A DNA stretch of 52,991 bases from Rhizobium tibeticum (GTDB lineage Bacteria; Pseudomonadota; Alphaproteobacteria; Rhizobiales; Rhizobiaceae). How positions within the stretch are numbered: the stretch's first letter is position 1; the number at the start of each line of letters is the position of its first letter. The stretch spans positions 1 to 52,991 of the forward strand of contig NZ_FOCV01000038.1 of the NCBI RefSeq assembly GCF_900110205.1. The letters are read 5' to 3'. Below, piece by piece: positions 26,329 through 33,870 of the stretch. The notes beneath the pieces were generated by a model that was not told the origin of the DNA, did not search any database, and was given only the letters and a program-made list of their open reading frames with translations. The position numbers were made by a program, and so were the translations under genes.

Positions 26329-26646
26329 ATGGACGACGATTTCTGGAAAGCTGTGAGAGAGAAAGAACAGGCCTCGACTGCCTCGAGCAGAACGGGAGTG
26401 CTAAACATCGCGCTGCTGTTTGGCACGGCTGTTGTTGCCTTGACTTTGATCTTGACGCCGATGCTTGCCGACAAGTCCAAGTCGAGCGTCTTCGCGAGCG
26501 CACCGTCCGAATTCGATACTATTACGACGGGCTCGATTCCGAAGACCGAGAGCGGCAAGCGCTATACGATCCGCCGGAGCGTCCTTCAGGAGACGCCAGG
26601 TTCCGTTTGCGTGGTTCAGGGCTACGGAAGCGGGGTCGGCTGCTGA
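26329..26646 (+). CDS. Small single-pass membrane protein, function unknown
   Basis: 105 residues: acidic N-terminus MDDDFWKAVREKEQ, one hydrophobic helix at about 24-45 (GVLNIALLFGTAVVALTLIL), then a polar region with ITTGSIPKTESGKRYTIRRS and a Cys-containing tail. DDDFWK at the start and GSIP in the middle recur in rhizobial small proteins encoded next to Flp pilin genes. It could assist pilin export or be unrelated. Start ATG 26329. Confidence 0.7.
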   Translation: MDDDFWKAVREKEQASTASSRTGVLNIALLFGTAVVALTLILTPMLADKSKSSVFASAPSEFDTITTGSIPKTESGKRYTIRRSVLQETPGSVCVVQGYGSGVGC

Positions 26647-26710
26647 CACTGGCGTTGCTGCAGCGGCAGCCGCAACGCTTTACGACTGCCGCTCTAGCGC
26701 CGAGGTGGGC

Positions 26711-26881
26711 ATGCGAGTAGTAAGGGCATTTCTGGCAGACGGCCGTGGCGCAACCGCAATTGAATACGGCCTGATTGCGGCACTGGTCGCGGTCGGTATG
26801 ATCGCTGGATTCGGAGCGCTGAGTGGCAACCTCGCCAACGTGCTTCTCGCCATCAGCAACAATATGACCGTACCGAACTAA
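26711..26881 (+). CDS. Flp family type IVb pilin
   Basis: 56 residues. Leader MRVVRAFLADGRG followed by ATAIEYGLIAALVAVGMIAG: cleavage by a prepilin peptidase after Gly, with Glu5 and Tyr6 of the mature protein, the Flp hallmark. One hydrophobic helix spans nearly all the mature protein. ATG 26711 is the only sensible start. No tad/cpa secretion genes are in the window, so it is an orphan pilin or depends on a locus elsewhere. Confidence 0.9.
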   Translation: MRVVRAFLADGRGATAIEYGLIAALVAVGMIAGFGALSGNLANVLLAISNNMTVPN

Positions 26882-26894
26882 AAGAAGCGGACAC

Positions 26895-27779
26895 CTACTG
26901 CTTCAGCTTGTGTTCCTCGACCTTCAGCGCATCCGCGAGCCTGACCTTCGCCGATCCCGGGCGAAGAGGTTTCTGCTGGCTTTCGTGCGGTGCCCATCCC
27001 GAGGCATAGATGATCGAGAAGGTTGCTCTGATCCGGCCGTCCGGATCGGCATAGCGTTCGGCGTAGATTTCAGCCGCCCGGAGGAAGAAGGCGCGTGTCA
27101 GAGGCTTGCGGCTGCGCGCGACGAGCGGGTTGGTCATGCCCATTGCCCGCAAGTCCTTCATGAGCGGAAAGATGGAGTCGTAGCGTACCGTGTAGGTTTC
27201 GGCGTCGATTACGGGCAGGGCGAAGCCAGCGCGCTGCATCAGGCCACCGACATCGCGCACGTCGGCGAAAGGGATGACTCGTGGACTCGCGCCCCCGGTC
27301 ATCTCGATTTCTGTCGCCAGCAGCACTTCCCGCAACTCCTGCAACGTGCCTGCCCCAGGAATCGCGGCAAGAAAGAGCCCATCCGGCTTGAGGGCGCGGC
27401 GGATCTGGATGAAAACGCCGGGCGTATCGTTGGTCAGGTGGAGGCTGAGCGGCGCCAACACGAGGTTGGCGGACTGCGGCTCCAGGGGAACCTCTTCCAG
27501 CGCGGCCTCGATAAAGGCCTCTTCCGCCTTCGCATAAGCTCGTTCGCTCTCGACCCGCGTCAGTCGTCCGATCTTGCCGGTCGTGATCGCAGCGTGGGCC
27601 GCCGCGCCCGTGGCACCGTGCAGTTCGACTGCGTGCTCGAAGGTCCGTTCGACCACGGCGAGGCGCTCGCCGAGTTCTTCTGCGGCTATATCGAGGAGGA
27701 AGGTCGCCTTCGGGTCGTAGTTGAGAAGCGCGCGATGTCTGCTTGTCGCGATCCGAGCCTGGTCGAAGATGATATCCAT
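26895..27779 (-). CDS. BioC/NDUFAF5-like methyltransferase-fold protein
   Basis: 294 residues. MDIIFDQARIATSRHRALLN start, LLDIAAEELGERLAVVERTF segment, then NLVLAPLSLHLTNDTPGVFIQIRRALKPDG (motif post-I) and GGLMQRAGFALPVIDAET. This arrangement matches the NDUFAF5 group, which in mitochondria hydroxylates a complex I arginine; the glycine-rich SAM loop is weak here. Start ATG 27779 chosen; ATG 27791 also in frame. Ends 13 bp from the convergent pilin gene. The role in bacteria is inferred only. Confidence 0.85.
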   Translation of the reverse strand: MDIIFDQARIATSRHRALLNYDPKATFLLDIAAEELGERLAVVERTFEHAVELHGATGAAAHAAITTGKIGRLTRVESERAYAKAEEAFIEAALEEVPLEPQSANLVLAPLSLHLTNDTPGVFIQIRRALKPDGLFLAAIPGAGTLQELREVLLATEIEMTGGASPRVIPFADVRDVGGLMQRAGFALPVIDAETYTVRYDSIFPLMKDLRAMGMTNPLVARSRKPLTRAFFLRAAEIYAERYADPDGRIRATFSIIYASGWAPHESQQKPLRPGSAKVRLADALKVEEHKLKQ

Positions 27780-27878
27780 GGTGCGTTGCATAGTCCCGCC
27801 GGAGCGGTGCCGCAAGGCGATTTTCCTCAGAGGCGAAACGCGCTCTCTTTCCGGACGAGGCCGAGGGGGCGCAGCAAT

Positions 27879-28123
27879 CCGGAAAGGCGCTCCGCCTGCT
27901 CAAGCGCGCCCCCCACAGGTGGAGTTCGGCGCAAAGGCGCGCGAGGAGAATATTCGCGGTGTTTTCGCCACCGGCAAGGAGCGGGATAACGACGTCTTGG
28001 CAAGCGGCTTGTCCTCTACACAACCGGTGCCACGGTTGCTGCGGCAGCCAGGGTGCTTCGCAAAGCGGGGCGGCGGACATCACGGTTTTGACCTTTGCAA
28101 GGGCTCTTTCAGAAACTATATGA
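27879..28123 (+). pseudogene. comF: Decayed comF (phosphoribosyltransferase family) remnant
   Basis: Pieces of a ComF C-terminus lie in order but in different frames: SGKALRLLKR (27879, frame 0), PPQVEFGAKAREENIRGVFA (ending near 27969, frame 1), GKRLVL then YTTGATVAAAARVLRKAG (27999, frame 0), and ADITVLTFARALSETI with a TGA at 28123 (28073, frame 2). The usual VDDV of the PRPP site (VLVDDVYTTGAT) is missing, a 12-bp deletion. The N-terminal two thirds are absent. Position before grxC is the usual place of comF in rhizobia. Coordinates of the left edge are approximate. Confidence 0.85.
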
Positions 28124-28156
28124 CGAAAAGATAACTTGAATTTGTCTGGAGTTCTC

Positions 28157-28414
28157 ATGGCACCCGTCACCATCTACACGCGCCAAGCCTGCGGTTATTG
28201 CGTGCGCGCCAAGTCGCTGCTGTCCGAAAAGGGCGTCGAATTCGTCGAGCACGATGCGACCTTTGTTCCTGAGCTTCGCCAGGAGATGATCGGCAAGTCG
28301 AACGGCCGCACGACGTTCCCCCAGATCTTCATCGGCGAGCAGCATGTCGGCGGATGCGATGATCTCTATGCGCTAGATCGGGCCGGCGAGCTCGATCCTC
28401 TGCTTGCCGTGTAA
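28157..28414 (+). CDS. grxC: Glutaredoxin 3
   Basis: 85-residue dithiol glutaredoxin reducing protein disulfides and glutathione mixed disulfides in the cytosol. Active site CGYC within TRQACGYCVRAK, TTFPQIFIG with the cis-proline, and GGCDDLYALD. Start ATG 28157 (MAPVTIYTRQ). Followed by the nitrilase-family gene 9 bp later, and by DUF1178; the three probably form an operon. Confidence 0.96.
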   Translation: MAPVTIYTRQACGYCVRAKSLLSEKGVEFVEHDATFVPELRQEMIGKSNGRTTFPQIFIGEQHVGGCDDLYALDRAGELDPLLAV

Positions 28415-28423
28415 GGAAGAGCG

Positions 28424-29281
28424 ATGACGTTTAGGGCTGCCGCCATCCAGATGTGTTCCGGCGTCGATCCCGAGAGGAACGCGGCTGCAATGGCACGCCT
28501 GGTTCGCGAGGCTGCGGGAAAGGGCGCGACCTATGTCCAGACTCCCGAAATGACCGGCATGCTGCAGCGCGATCGGGCGGCCGCCAAGGCGCTGCTGCGC
28601 GATGAGACCAACGATGTCATCGTTCGTACTGGTTCGGAGCTGGCGCGGGAGCTGGGCATCTTCATGCACGTGGGGTCGACCGCAATCGCGCTGGATGACG
28701 GCAAGCTCGCCAATCGTGGCTATCTCTTCGCTCCCGACGGCAAGGTCCTCAATCGCTACGACAAGATCCACATGTTCGATGTCGATCTCGACAATGGCGA
28801 GAGCTGGCGTGAAAGCGCCGCTTACCGTCCAGGATCAGAGGCGCGCGTATTGTCGCTTCCCTTTGCTGAAATGGGCTTTGCCATCTGCTATGATGTTCGC
28901 TTCCCTGCACTTTTCCGCGCCCAGGCTGTGGCCGGGGCCGAAGTGTTGACAGTGCCGGCTGCCTTCACGAAGCAGACCGGCGAAGCACATTGGGAAATCC
29001 TGCTGCGGGCGCGCGCAATCGAGAACGGCGTTTTTGTGATCGCCGCTGCCCAGGCCGGCCGTCACGAGGATGGGCGTGAGACGTTCGGCCATTCGATGAT
29101 CATCGATCCGTGGGGCCGTGTGCTGGCTTCGGCCGGCCCGACTGACGAGGCCATCATCCTCGCCGAGATTGATCGCGCCGCCGTCAAGGCCGCCCATGAC
29201 AAGATTCCGAACCTGAAAAACGGTCGGGATTTCTCAATCGAGAGGGTTGCAGGGGCAGTCGCAGGAGGCGTGGCCGCTTGA
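28424..29281 (+). CDS. Nitrilase-superfamily carbon-nitrogen hydrolase (Nit1/Nit2-like)
   Basis: 285 residues. Glu-Lys-Cys triad: Glu in QTPEMTGML, Lys in NRYDKIHMFDVD, Cys in GFAICYDVRFPALFR. The sequence fits the Nit1 (deaminated glutathione amidase) branch, which repairs a by-product of transaminases acting on glutathione; next to grxC this makes sense as glutathione metabolism. Start ATG 28424. Overlaps DUF1178 by 4 bp (TTGA). Confidence 0.92.
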   Translation: MTFRAAAIQMCSGVDPERNAAAMARLVREAAGKGATYVQTPEMTGMLQRDRAAAKALLRDETNDVIVRTGSELARELGIFMHVGSTAIALDDGKLANRGYLFAPDGKVLNRYDKIHMFDVDLDNGESWRESAAYRPGSEARVLSLPFAEMGFAICYDVRFPALFRAQAVAGAEVLTVPAAFTKQTGEAHWEILLRARAIENGVFVIAAAQAGRHEDGRETFGHSMIIDPWGRVLASAGPTDEAIILAEIDRAAVKAAHDKIPNLKNGRDFSIERVAGAVAGGVAA

Positions 29282-29706
29282 TCCGTTATTCGCTGCGTTG
29301 TGAAAATGCCCACGAATTCGAAGGCTGGTTTTCTGAAAGTGCCGACTTCGATCGCCAGGTCGCATCCGGCTTTCTCGTTTGTCCCGTCTGCAATTCCGCG
29401 TCCGTCTCCAAGCTCCTGATGGCGCCTTCCGTTTCAACCGCGCGCAGGAAGGATGAGATGCAGACGCTCGCGATGGATACGATGCGTCGGGAGGCGTTCC
29501 AGAAGCTGAAAGGGGCCGTCGCGGCGATCAAGGCGAATTCCGAGGATGTCGGAACGCGGTTTCCCGAGGAAGCGCGCAAGATCCACTACGGCGAGAGCGA
29601 CGCCCGCGGGATCATCGGGCAGACCACGGCGGATGAGGCACAGGCGCTTCTGGACGAAGGCATCGAGATTGCCGCCCTACCTGTTCTGCCCGACGATGTG
29701 AATTAA
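29278..29706 (+). CDS. DUF1178 family protein
   Basis: 142 residues. Two Cys pairs are visible in the N-terminal half: SLRCENAHEFEGWF and FLVCPVCNSASVSKLL, as in a small zinc-ribbon, followed by a helical region (MDTMRREAFQKLKGAVAAIK) and the conserved EEARKIHYGESDARGIIGQT end. Start TTG 29278 overlaps the amidase stop, so expression is coupled. Function unknown; conserved in alphaproteobacteria. Confidence 0.9.
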   Translation: MIRYSLRCENAHEFEGWFSESADFDRQVASGFLVCPVCNSASVSKLLMAPSVSTARRKDEMQTLAMDTMRREAFQKLKGAVAAIKANSEDVGTRFPEEARKIHYGESDARGIIGQTTADEAQALLDEGIEIAALPVLPDDVN

Positions 29707-29707
29707 G

Positions 29708-30463
29708 CTAATGCGCGCTGTAGGCTCCATCCACGAGATGGTAGCTGCCGGTGATGAAGCTCGCCTGCTCGGACAATAGGAAGCAGGCGAGTGCTGCCAC
29801 TTCCTCCGGCGTGCCGCGTCTACCCATCGGCTGCAGCGCCTCCATGCGTCGGCTGCTTGCAATATCGCGATGCTCTGACGAAAGCGGCGTTTCGATCCAG
29901 CCAGGCCCAACCGCATTGATGCGGATGCCGAAGCGCGCATATTCGATTGCGGCCGCTTTTGTCAGTCCCACGACGCCGTGCTTGGCCGCCGTATAGGCGC
30001 ATGCAATCGGCAAGGCGACGACGCCGAGAACGGAGGACATGTTGACGATCGCACCGCCGCCGCCAGCCAGCATCGCCCCGATCTCGTATTTCATGCAGTA
30101 GAAAACGCTATTGAGGTTGACGTCCAAAAGCTTGTGCCAGTTGTCGAGCGGGTAGTCCCCGGTTGCCTTGCGCACGCCGTCGACGCCGGCATTGTTGACG
30201 GCGAGATGCAGACCACCGCACGTCTCAACGACCGTTCCAATCAGCTTCTCCACCGCTGCCGCATCGGTAACGTCGACGGCAAAATGGCGCGATAGGCCTC
30301 CCTGCGCGCGAATTTCATCGGCAACCCGCTCGGCTGCGTCGGCATTGATATCTGCGACGACAACCTGCGCACCCTCCTCAGCCAATCGGCGGGAGATGGC
30401 CGCGCCGATGCCGGAACCGGCGCCGGTGACAATCGCTACTTTTCCTTCGAAACCAAGATTCAT
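29708..30463 (-). CDS. SDR family NAD(P)-dependent oxidoreductase
   Basis: 251-residue classical SDR: TGAGSGIG cofactor loop near residue 14, DVTDAAAVEKLI, NNAGVDG, catalytic Ser in VNMSSVLGVV and YTAAKHG, and the PGWIETPLS loop. Start ATG 30463 (MNLGFEGKVAIVTG). Its stop is 2 bp from that of the convergent DUF1178 gene. Substrate not predictable. Confidence 0.93.
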   Translation of the reverse strand: MNLGFEGKVAIVTGAGSGIGAAISRRLAEEGAQVVVADINADAAERVADEIRAQGGLSRHFAVDVTDAAAVEKLIGTVVETCGGLHLAVNNAGVDGVRKATGDYPLDNWHKLLDVNLNSVFYCMKYEIGAMLAGGGGAIVNMSSVLGVVALPIACAYTAAKHGVVGLTKAAAIEYARFGIRINAVGPGWIETPLSSEHRDIASSRRMEALQPMGRRGTPEEVAALACFLLSEQASFITGSYHLVDGAYSAH

Positions 30464-30807
30464 CGTTTCCTGCTATCGCTCCCCCTGCGACAAGACAACT
30501 GCAAACCTGAGCAGCTGCAGCCTCCTCGAAATTCAGATGCGCGCTGGCGCCAGCGCGCAAAACCGCTCCAACCTAGCTTTGCGGCGCTTGTTCCCGCAAG
30601 AGGCGCTTTCCAAAGCGATGCCGTTATGAAGGACTTATACAACGATAGGATGGTTTCTGTAAGGAAAGGACGGGTCGGCCTGCCGATCGACGCCCCGCAT
30701 ATGATGTTTGTGGAGGCTTTGGATTCTCTGCGGAGTTGAGGCTTGGCCTGAAAACAACGGAATGCTAAAGGAAGGAAATAGGGCTCAGCAATTCTTAGCA
30801 GGTACCA
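30464..30807. other. 344-bp gene-free region upstream of L,D-transpeptidase
   Basis: No convincing gene on either strand; the only long open frame (minus, crossing into both neighbours) has no recognisable sequence. It must contain the divergent promoters of the SDR and transpeptidase genes. Short AT-rich patches are present (30630-30660), but no clear operator was recognised. Confidence 0.6.
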
Positions 30808-31389
30808 ATGGATAACGACCATATTACGCGCCGTGGCCTTGTCTTGGGCTGTGTCGCTTTGATGGCTTCTGGATGCACCACAGCGAGTTGGCCGATAGGG
30901 AATCCTTTTTCTTCGACGCGTGTCAGTTCCCGCTACCGGCGGCGGGAGGTTGCATACTCAGGCAGCGAGCCGCCGGGCAGCCTCGTCGTCAACACTTACG
31001 AGCGCTATCTCTATTTCATCGAGGGTGAGGGCCAGGCGACACGCTATGGTGTTGCTGTCGGCGAGGAAGGACTCACGCTGAAGGGAGGCGCCGTTATTGG
31101 CCGGAAAGCCGAGTGGCCGTCGTGGACGCCAACAGCGAGCATGATCGAGCGCAAGCCGCGTCTGGCGCAGTACGCGGGCGGTGTTCCCGGAGGCGAAAAC
31201 AATCCTCTCGGTGCGGCGGCGCTTTATCTCTACCGAGGCGGGCAAGATACCTATTTCCGTATCCATGGAACAAACGAACCGTGGCTGATCGGACAGGCTG
31301 TGTCGAATGGTTGCATCCGCATGACCAATGAAGACATCATTCATCTCTATGGCCGCGCCCCCGTGGGGACCAGCGTTTTGGTCATATGA
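30808..31389 (+). CDS. L,D-transpeptidase (YkuD domain) lipoprotein
   Basis: 193 residues. Signal sequence GLVLGCVALMASGCTTA has a lipobox-like ASGC, so the protein is probably a lipoprotein anchored in the outer or inner membrane. The YkuD domain holds the catalytic HGTNEPWLIG histidine and SNGCIRM cysteine. Cross-links peptidoglycan 3-3 or attaches proteins to it. Short for the family, with only the catalytic domain. Start ATG 30808. Confidence 0.93.
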   Translation: MDNDHITRRGLVLGCVALMASGCTTASWPIGNPFSSTRVSSRYRRREVAYSGSEPPGSLVVNTYERYLYFIEGEGQATRYGVAVGEEGLTLKGGAVIGRKAEWPSWTPTASMIERKPRLAQYAGGVPGGENNPLGAAALYLYRGGQDTYFRIHGTNEPWLIGQAVSNGCIRMTNEDIIHLYGRAPVGTSVLVI

Positions 31390-31477
31390 TACTTACATTT
31401 TGTATCGATATTGCCACGGTCTGTTAGCATTGCGCGGCGCTTGCGTGACGCGGCGGCGCACTGTGCCCTTTCTGCAC

Positions 31478-31505
31478 TTGGCTTGTGGCTATTTTACCGC
31501 TATTA
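31478..31505 (+). promoter_or_regulatory. Likely sigma70 promoter of the small lipoprotein gene
   Basis: TTGGCT (31478-31483), 16-bp spacer, CTATTA (31500-31505). The form resembles the rhizobial consensus (TTGAC, CTATAT). Transcription would begin near 31512, giving a leader of about 47 nt with GGAGAGG ahead of the start. Confidence 0.42.
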
Positions 31506-31558
31506 GTAGAATCGTTGCCTTCGATAACCTATTCCATGCTAACGGAGAGGACTACTTG

Positions 31559-31690
31559 ATGAGCAGAATCCTAATCATGTGCCTTGTTGCGTTGTTTTCC
31601 GTTTCGAGCCTTAGCGCTTGCGGATCAGTCGGTAAGGGCAAGGGCAAAGCCCCGCCGCCAATAGCAGAGGCCGCCCCAATCACCAAGTAA
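31559..31690 (+). CDS. Small lipoprotein
   Basis: 43 residues: MSRILIMCLVALFSVSSLSACG gives a signal peptide with lipobox LSAC, followed by a short Gly/Lys-rich and Pro/Ala-rich tail. The mature lipoprotein would be about 23 residues. GGAGAGG lies 10 bp before ATG 31559. Such mini-lipoproteins are frequent in rhizobia; function unknown. Confidence 0.75.
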   Translation: MSRILIMCLVALFSVSSLSACGSVGKGKGKAPPPIAEAAPITK

Positions 31691-31708
31691 CATCTGACCT
31701 TTGAGTAA

Positions 31709-31737
31709 GGGGGAGGGACTTGTGTGGCCCCTCCCCC
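31709..31737. terminator. GC-rich hairpin after the small lipoprotein gene
   Basis: GGGGGAGGG (31709-31717) and CCCTCCCCC (31729-31737) form a perfect 9-bp stem with an 11-nt loop, 19 bp past the stop. No T-run follows, so termination strength is doubtful. Confidence 0.5.
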
Positions 31738-31842
31738 AAATCGTTGTCGGAGCCAGGCGGCCTACGCGCAGATGCGCAACTCTAGGCTGGCATCTTTGCG
31801 TGAGTGTCTGTGCTCATTCGATCTCGGAGATGACGCGTAGTT

Positions 31843-32421
31843 ATGACGCTTGCAAAAGGCCATCTATCCCTTCTCGTTTTCTTTGCTCTCGCGCTCACTT
31901 CCTGCCAATCGGACGACAAGCCACCGCAACCGAGGTTCATCTCGGACGCCCAGGGCGCACAAGTCAGTAAAGCCTCCCAGCGCGAAGGCCAATATTTCAT
32001 CGAATTCCGTTCACGCTATGCGCTGACCTATGGCCATACCTATGCGGTTTTCGGGCGCCTGAACAATGCCGGCGGGATGATCAATCCGCAGGTCGCCGGG
32101 CTTGCGCCGGCTTCTCCTGACGCCGCGCCCTACGTTCTCGGGCACTTCATTCCCGTTCCTGCGTCAACCGGGGCGACAGACGGAGACCTCGAGGAAGCCT
32201 ATCGTTCGGCAAGCTGGCGCATCCTGCTCACCCAGGCCGAATACAATAAAACTGTCGCCTTCATTCGCCAGCTACAGGCAAAATCGAAGTTGTGGCAGGC
32301 CACGGTCGACAATTGCAACAATTTCGTCGGCGAGATCGCACGTTCCATGGGATACAAGACGCCCAGCATCTGGCTTCGGCCGCAAGAGTTCATTACAAAG
32401 CTTCGAGAGATGAATACGTGA
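31843..32421 (+). CDS. Lipoprotein with permuted papain-like (NlpC/LRAT-type) signature
   Basis: 192 residues. Lipoprotein signal SLLVFFALALTSCQS with Cys at the lipobox. In the mature part, SRYALTYGHTYAVFGRL offers a His followed by a beta strand and VDNCNNFVGEIARSMG a Cys before a helix; His-before-Cys order is that of circularly permuted papain-fold enzymes (LRAT, H-NLPC-P60). Conserved in rhizobia as a hypothetical. Start ATG 31843. Could be an amidase or acyltransferase at the envelope; inference only. Confidence 0.78.
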   Translation: MTLAKGHLSLLVFFALALTSCQSDDKPPQPRFISDAQGAQVSKASQREGQYFIEFRSRYALTYGHTYAVFGRLNNAGGMINPQVAGLAPASPDAAPYVLGHFIPVPASTGATDGDLEEAYRSASWRILLTQAEYNKTVAFIRQLQAKSKLWQATVDNCNNFVGEIARSMGYKTPSIWLRPQEFITKLREMNT

Positions 32422-32486
32422 GTGCGGAGCGAGCCCGTTGGGTCCATCGCTTCTGCATGATCGACGAAGGGCTCCGGTGATCTGAA

Positions 32487-33074
32487 TTGAGCGTTGCTCT
32501 CATTGGTAAAATTGTGTGGGTGCTTGGCATCATTGCCTGGTACGCAATTCGCTATCCTTCGGAACGTCGCGCGAGGCGAACAAGGGTGGTCAGCGACCGT
32601 CGCTCGGGTGTAGAAGCGGCAGGTCTTTCCGTCGCGCTCCTGGGACTTGCCTTTGTTCCCGGCTTCTATGTCGCGACGGGGATGCCGGAGGCTGCCGACT
32701 ATACGGCGCATTCGTGGGCGGTGATCCTCGGCGCAATGTTGTTTTGCGCCGCCATGTGGGTCTTCCGCAGGACGCACAAGGCGCTCGGCCGCAACTGGTC
32801 GATCACCCTGCAGATTCGCGAGAAGCACGAGCTGATTTCCCACGGCCCCTACGCACTCGTCCGCCACCCCATGTATACGTCCTTTCTGCTCATGGCACTC
32901 GGCCAGGCGTTTCTGCTGGCAAACTGGGTGGTGGGGCTGGCTGGCGTCATCGGCTTCGCAATTCTCTTCTTTTTGCGGGTGGACAAGGAGGAGCGCATGA
33001 TGCTGGAGATTTTCGGCTCTGAGTATCGCGCCTACATGGACCGGACGAAGCGAATTATCCCCTACATCTACTAG
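32487..33074 (+). CDS. Isoprenylcysteine methyltransferase-like membrane methyltransferase
   Basis: 195 residues with four or five membrane segments and the ICMT/PEMT C-terminal signature HGPYALVRHPMYTSFLLM followed by DKEERMMLEIFGSEYRAYM. Bacterial members methylate small lipids or other hydrophobic substrates using SAM. Start TTG 32487 with GGTGA 7 bp upstream; there is no ATG. It is first of three tightly packed genes (next gene 7-10 bp away), so it is part of one uncharacterised pathway with the E2-like acyltransferase and SDR. Confidence 0.87.
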   Translation: MSVALIGKIVWVLGIIAWYAIRYPSERRARRTRVVSDRRSGVEAAGLSVALLGLAFVPGFYVATGMPEAADYTAHSWAVILGAMLFCAAMWVFRRTHKALGRNWSITLQIREKHELISHGPYALVRHPMYTSFLLMALGQAFLLANWVVGLAGVIGFAILFFLRVDKEERMMLEIFGSEYRAYMDRTKRIIPYIY

Positions 33075-33084
33075 AGGACGCATG

Positions 33085-33870
33085 ATGCGGGGACGCGCCA
33101 TCAAGCTTTCGCCATCACGACGTCTTGTCGGAGACCTCATGAGGTTCTCGATCGGCGTGCCGCGCGTCACGGTGCAGCGGCAGATGAATCTTGCGCCGCT
33201 GCAACAAGCGAGGATGGCGCAAGAGAGCAAGACGTCCTGGACCGTGTTGTTCCTGAAGGGTTATGCGCTCCTCAGCCAGGACGTGCCGGAACTGCGGCGC
33301 GCCTATGTCAAATTACCCCGGCCGCAGCTCTACGAGTATCCGGTCAGTATCGCCTCCGTTGCCCATGAGCGCGAGCATGAGGGCGAGCGGATCGTCCTGT
33401 TGAGCACGATCAAGGATCCGGAGCATCGGCCGATTGCCGAGATCGAGGAATTGTTTCTTGCAGCCAGATCAAAGCCGATTCACGAGATCAAGCAGTTCCG
33501 CAGGGCACTGAAGTTTGCGCGCGCGCCCGGTCCGGTCCGCTGGCTCCTGATGTGGCTCGGGCTGAACCTCGGACGGCAGCGCGGGCGGCGCTTCGGCACA
33601 TTCCAGCTGTCGGTGTATTCGGGCCTGGGGGCAGAATCGTTGAACCCGCTGACGCCGCTGACCACGATTTTCAATTATGGCTCGATTTCCGAAGACGGAA
33701 CTGTCACCGTCCGCATCCACTATGACCATCGGGTGATGGATGGCGCCAATGTCGCCCGCGCCCTGGTTCGCTTCGAGAGCATCCTGAACGGGGCGATCGC
33801 CGATGAAGTCCGAGGCATGGCGTCAAGTGATGCGATCCCGGGCGAGGCGGTGTCGGGGACGGCGTCATGA
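33085..33870 (+). CDS. Free-standing 2-oxoacid dehydrogenase E2-type acyltransferase
   Basis: 261 residues. The catalytic E2/CAT fold is present (RFSIGVPRVTVQRQMN, then GTFQLSVYSGLGAESLNPL, and IHYDHRVMDGANVARAL with the catalytic HxxxDG). There is no lipoyl domain or subunit-binding domain, so it is not a pyruvate-dehydrogenase-type E2 and probably transfers an acyl group from CoA. Start ATG 33085 has AGAGGA 6 bp upstream; ATG 33082 is also in frame with poorer spacing. Overlaps the next gene by 4 bp (ATGA). Confidence 0.85.
   Translation: MRGRAIKLSPSRRLVGDLMRFSIGVPRVTVQRQMNLAPLQQARMAQESKTSWTVLFLKGYALLSQDVPELRRAYVKLPRPQLYEYPVSIASVAHEREHEGERIVLLSTIKDPEHRPIAEIEELFLAARSKPIHEIKQFRRALKFARAPGPVRWLLMWLGLNLGRQRGRRFGTFQLSVYSGLGAESLNPLTPLTTIFNYGSISEDGTVTVRIHYDHRVMDGANVARALVRFESILNGAIADEVRGMASSDAIPGEAVSGTAS

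Noticed and set aside
30460..30822. Minus-strand frame across the SDR-transpeptidase gap
   Set aside because: Overlaps the start of the SDR and the transpeptidase gene and has no family resemblance.
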